Origin: Rubrobacteraceae bacterium
GTDB lineage: Bacteria > Actinomycetota > Rubrobacteria > Rubrobacterales > Rubrobacteraceae
Length of the DNA stretch: 16,025 nt
Assembly: GCA_030447045.1 (NCBI GenBank)
Contig: JAUJMB010000020.1
Location: forward strand, 1 to 16,025
Reading direction: 5' to 3'
Numbering within the stretch: the first letter of the stretch is position 1; each line of letters begins with the position of its first letter. Of the stretch, positions 14,844 to 16,025 are shown piece after piece. Position numbers and translations under genes: made by a program. The notes beneath the pieces were generated by a model. It searched no databases. It saw only the letters and a list, made by a program, of their open reading frames with translations, and was not told the DNA's origin.

Positions 14844-15761
14844 CTATCGTTTGATGGCGCCGGTTATGCTCCCGATCACGTCTTTCGCGACGTAGCCGGC
14901 TATCTTCGGGTTCTCCTTCAGGCGTCGGGTCGAGTACTCGTACCAGTCCTCCCCATAAGGCACGTAGACCCTGAGCTTGTGGCCCGCGTTCACGAGGATG
15001 CTACGCAGCTCCTCGTCCACGCCGAGCAGCATCTGAAACTCGTAGCGGTCTTTCGGTATCTCGAGCTGGTGGATGAGCCTCAGGGCGTGCCAGATCAGGT
15101 ACTCGTCGTGCGTCGCTATCCCCACGTACACCCCGCCCTTGAGCAGCTCGTCGAGCAGAAATATGTAGTTCTGCCTGACGGTGTCGAAGTCCTTGTAGGC
15201 CACCGCGCGCGGCTCGTCGTAGATGCCCTTGCACAGCCTCACGGAGAAGCCAGCCTCGATAACGTTCTGCACGTCCTCCAGGCTGCGGCGCATGTACGCC
15301 TGCAGGACGGCCCCCGTGTTCTGGTGGCGCCTGTAGGTGTCGTGGACGATGGTCAGGGTGGCGTCGGTGTGCGGGGAGTCCTCCATGTCCACCCGGACGA
15401 AGCGGCCCCTACGGGCGGCGTACTCGACGATCTCCTCGACGTTGGCCCTGCACAACTCCTCGTTCAGCGTCAACCCGAGGCCCGTGAGCTTTATGGAGAT
15501 GCCGCCGGCCAGATCGTGCTCATCGAGGGTGTCCACCACCTTTTTGTAGTCCTTGAGCTTGCCGGCGGCGTCGGCCTTGCTCTCCGTGCTCTCCCCGAGA
15601 AGGTCGATGGTAACGACGCACCCCTCGCGGTTCAGGCCGCGCACCGTCCTGACGGCCTCCTCAAGCGTGTCGCCGGCGATGTAGCGGGAGGAGATCTTTT
15701 TGACGATGGGCCGCGGTATGACGGGCACCGAGTTCGCTATGGCCTTGTCGATGATGCCCAT
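14844..15761 (-). CDS. Proline dehydrogenase (monofunctional, FAD-dependent)
   Basis: Carries out the first step of proline catabolism: oxidises L-proline to 1-pyrroline-5-carboxylate, passing electrons through FAD to the membrane quinone pool. The 305-residue protein is the short, Gram-positive/Thermus-type barrel. Motifs equivalent to the PutA active site are present: Lys91 in IKLTG, Asp125 in VRVDMED, YEFQMLLG (240-247), YVPYG (266-270) and STRRLKENP (277-285), whose Arg279, Arg280 and Glu283 correspond to the substrate-binding residues. ATG 15761 is preceded only by a weak G-rich ribosome binding site. It is the first gene of a two-gene operon with the dehydrogenase for its product, which limits escape of the reactive intermediate. 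No dedicated regulator is visible. Confidence 0.94.
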   Translation of the reverse strand: MGIIDKAIANSVPVIPRPIVKKISSRYIAGDTLEEAVRTVRGLNREGCVVTIDLLGESTESKADAAGKLKDYKKVVDTLDEHDLAGGISIKLTGLGLTLNEELCRANVEEIVEYAARRGRFVRVDMEDSPHTDATLTIVHDTYRRHQNTGAVLQAYMRRSLEDVQNVIEAGFSVRLCKGIYDEPRAVAYKDFDTVRQNYIFLLDELLKGGVYVGIATHDEYLIWHALRLIHQLEIPKDRYEFQMLLGVDEELRSILVNAGHKLRVYVPYGEDWYEYSTRRLKENPKIAGYVAKDVIGSITGAIKR

Positions 15762-16025
15762 GGTTGCCCCGGCTTTCTGTTTTCCCGCTATTCTAACCGG
15801 AGCCGCGGACGCCGTGGGGCGTGTTGCGCATCATCGGTCCCCAGAGCCTGTTCGTTCGGGAGAGGCGCCGCGTGGGCGGCGCCCCAAGGTCCCCCGAGGG
15901 CTCGGAAACGAGTCGTACCCTAGAGCAGCCCCGAGGCCGTGCCTTAGCTCCGCACCGCCCTGGAACCCGGCGGTTACCGGCCTCTCGCGCTCCGCCCGGC
16001 CCGCAAGTAGTTCAATATGGAGAGG
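15762..16025. other. Non-coding stretch upstream of the proline operon
   Basis: No supportable gene is seen on either strand in these 264 bases. The minus strand has a TAGAAT hexamer at 15795-15790, about 29 bases before the proline dehydrogenase start, which could be its -10 element, but no good -35 is present. A perfect hairpin, GGCGCCGC (15864-15871) with GCGGCGCC (15876-15883) and a GTGG loop, lies about 70 bases further upstream. The far edge may hold the last codons or the promoter of a gene outside the window. Confidence 0.4.

Noticed and set aside
15831..16025. Minus-strand frame open from the right edge to TGA at 15833-15831
   Set aside because: Its 64 codons are Arg/Gly-rich with no recognisable fold and run through a perfect hairpin; open frames of this length are expected by chance at this GC. 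A shorter frame ending in TAA near 15975 is equally possible.

Overview
The window looks like a chromosomal segment from a high-GC actinomycete, most likely Rubrobacter or a close relative. The basis is very high GC, dense packing, frequent TTG/GTG starts, unusually common ATA (Ile) and AGG (Arg) codons for such GC, a CoA-disulfide-reductase-type flavoenzyme, and proline catabolism split into two monofunctional enzymes. The genus call is inference from overall character. No tRNA, rRNA, CRISPR array, integrase or insertion sequence was seen, and no gene-free stretch reaches 300 bases.

Layout. (1) Positions 3-3880, plus strand: the tail of a probable metallo-beta-lactamase-fold protein, an AAC(6')-like GNAT acetyltransferase, a phytoene-desaturase/PYROXD2-like FAD oxidoreductase that overlaps it by 8 bases, and an aldehyde dehydrogenase of the gamma-aminobutyraldehyde type. 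This is probably one transcript ending at a hairpin at 3894-3925. (2) Positions 3951-7161, minus strand: an amidase, then an NCS1-type permease broken by an in-frame TAG, then a GNAT acetyltransferase remnant lacking its N-terminal half. A strong promoter for the permease is built into the amidase stop codon. (3) Positions 7162-8737: an intergenic nested inverted repeat, a major-facilitator transporter on the plus strand that may be read from a leaderless mRNA, and a repeat-rich convergent intergenic region. (4) Positions 8738-13171: a minus-strand LOV-PAS-GAF-PP2C phosphatase, predicted to sense blue light, divergent from a plus-strand manganese superoxide dismutase, followed by a CoA-disulfide-reductase-like flavoenzyme. 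This is a light and oxidative-stress neighbourhood. (5) Positions 13286-15761, minus strand: proline dehydrogenase and 1-pyrroline-5-carboxylate dehydrogenase, seven bases apart, which together oxidise proline to glutamate.

The most notable observations are the complete LOV photocycle motif on an RsbU-like phosphatase back-to-back with a superoxide dismutase; the single nonsense codon that splits an otherwise intact permease; and a family of short intergenic repeats related to GCTGACAGGCTGAA that recurs at gene ends.
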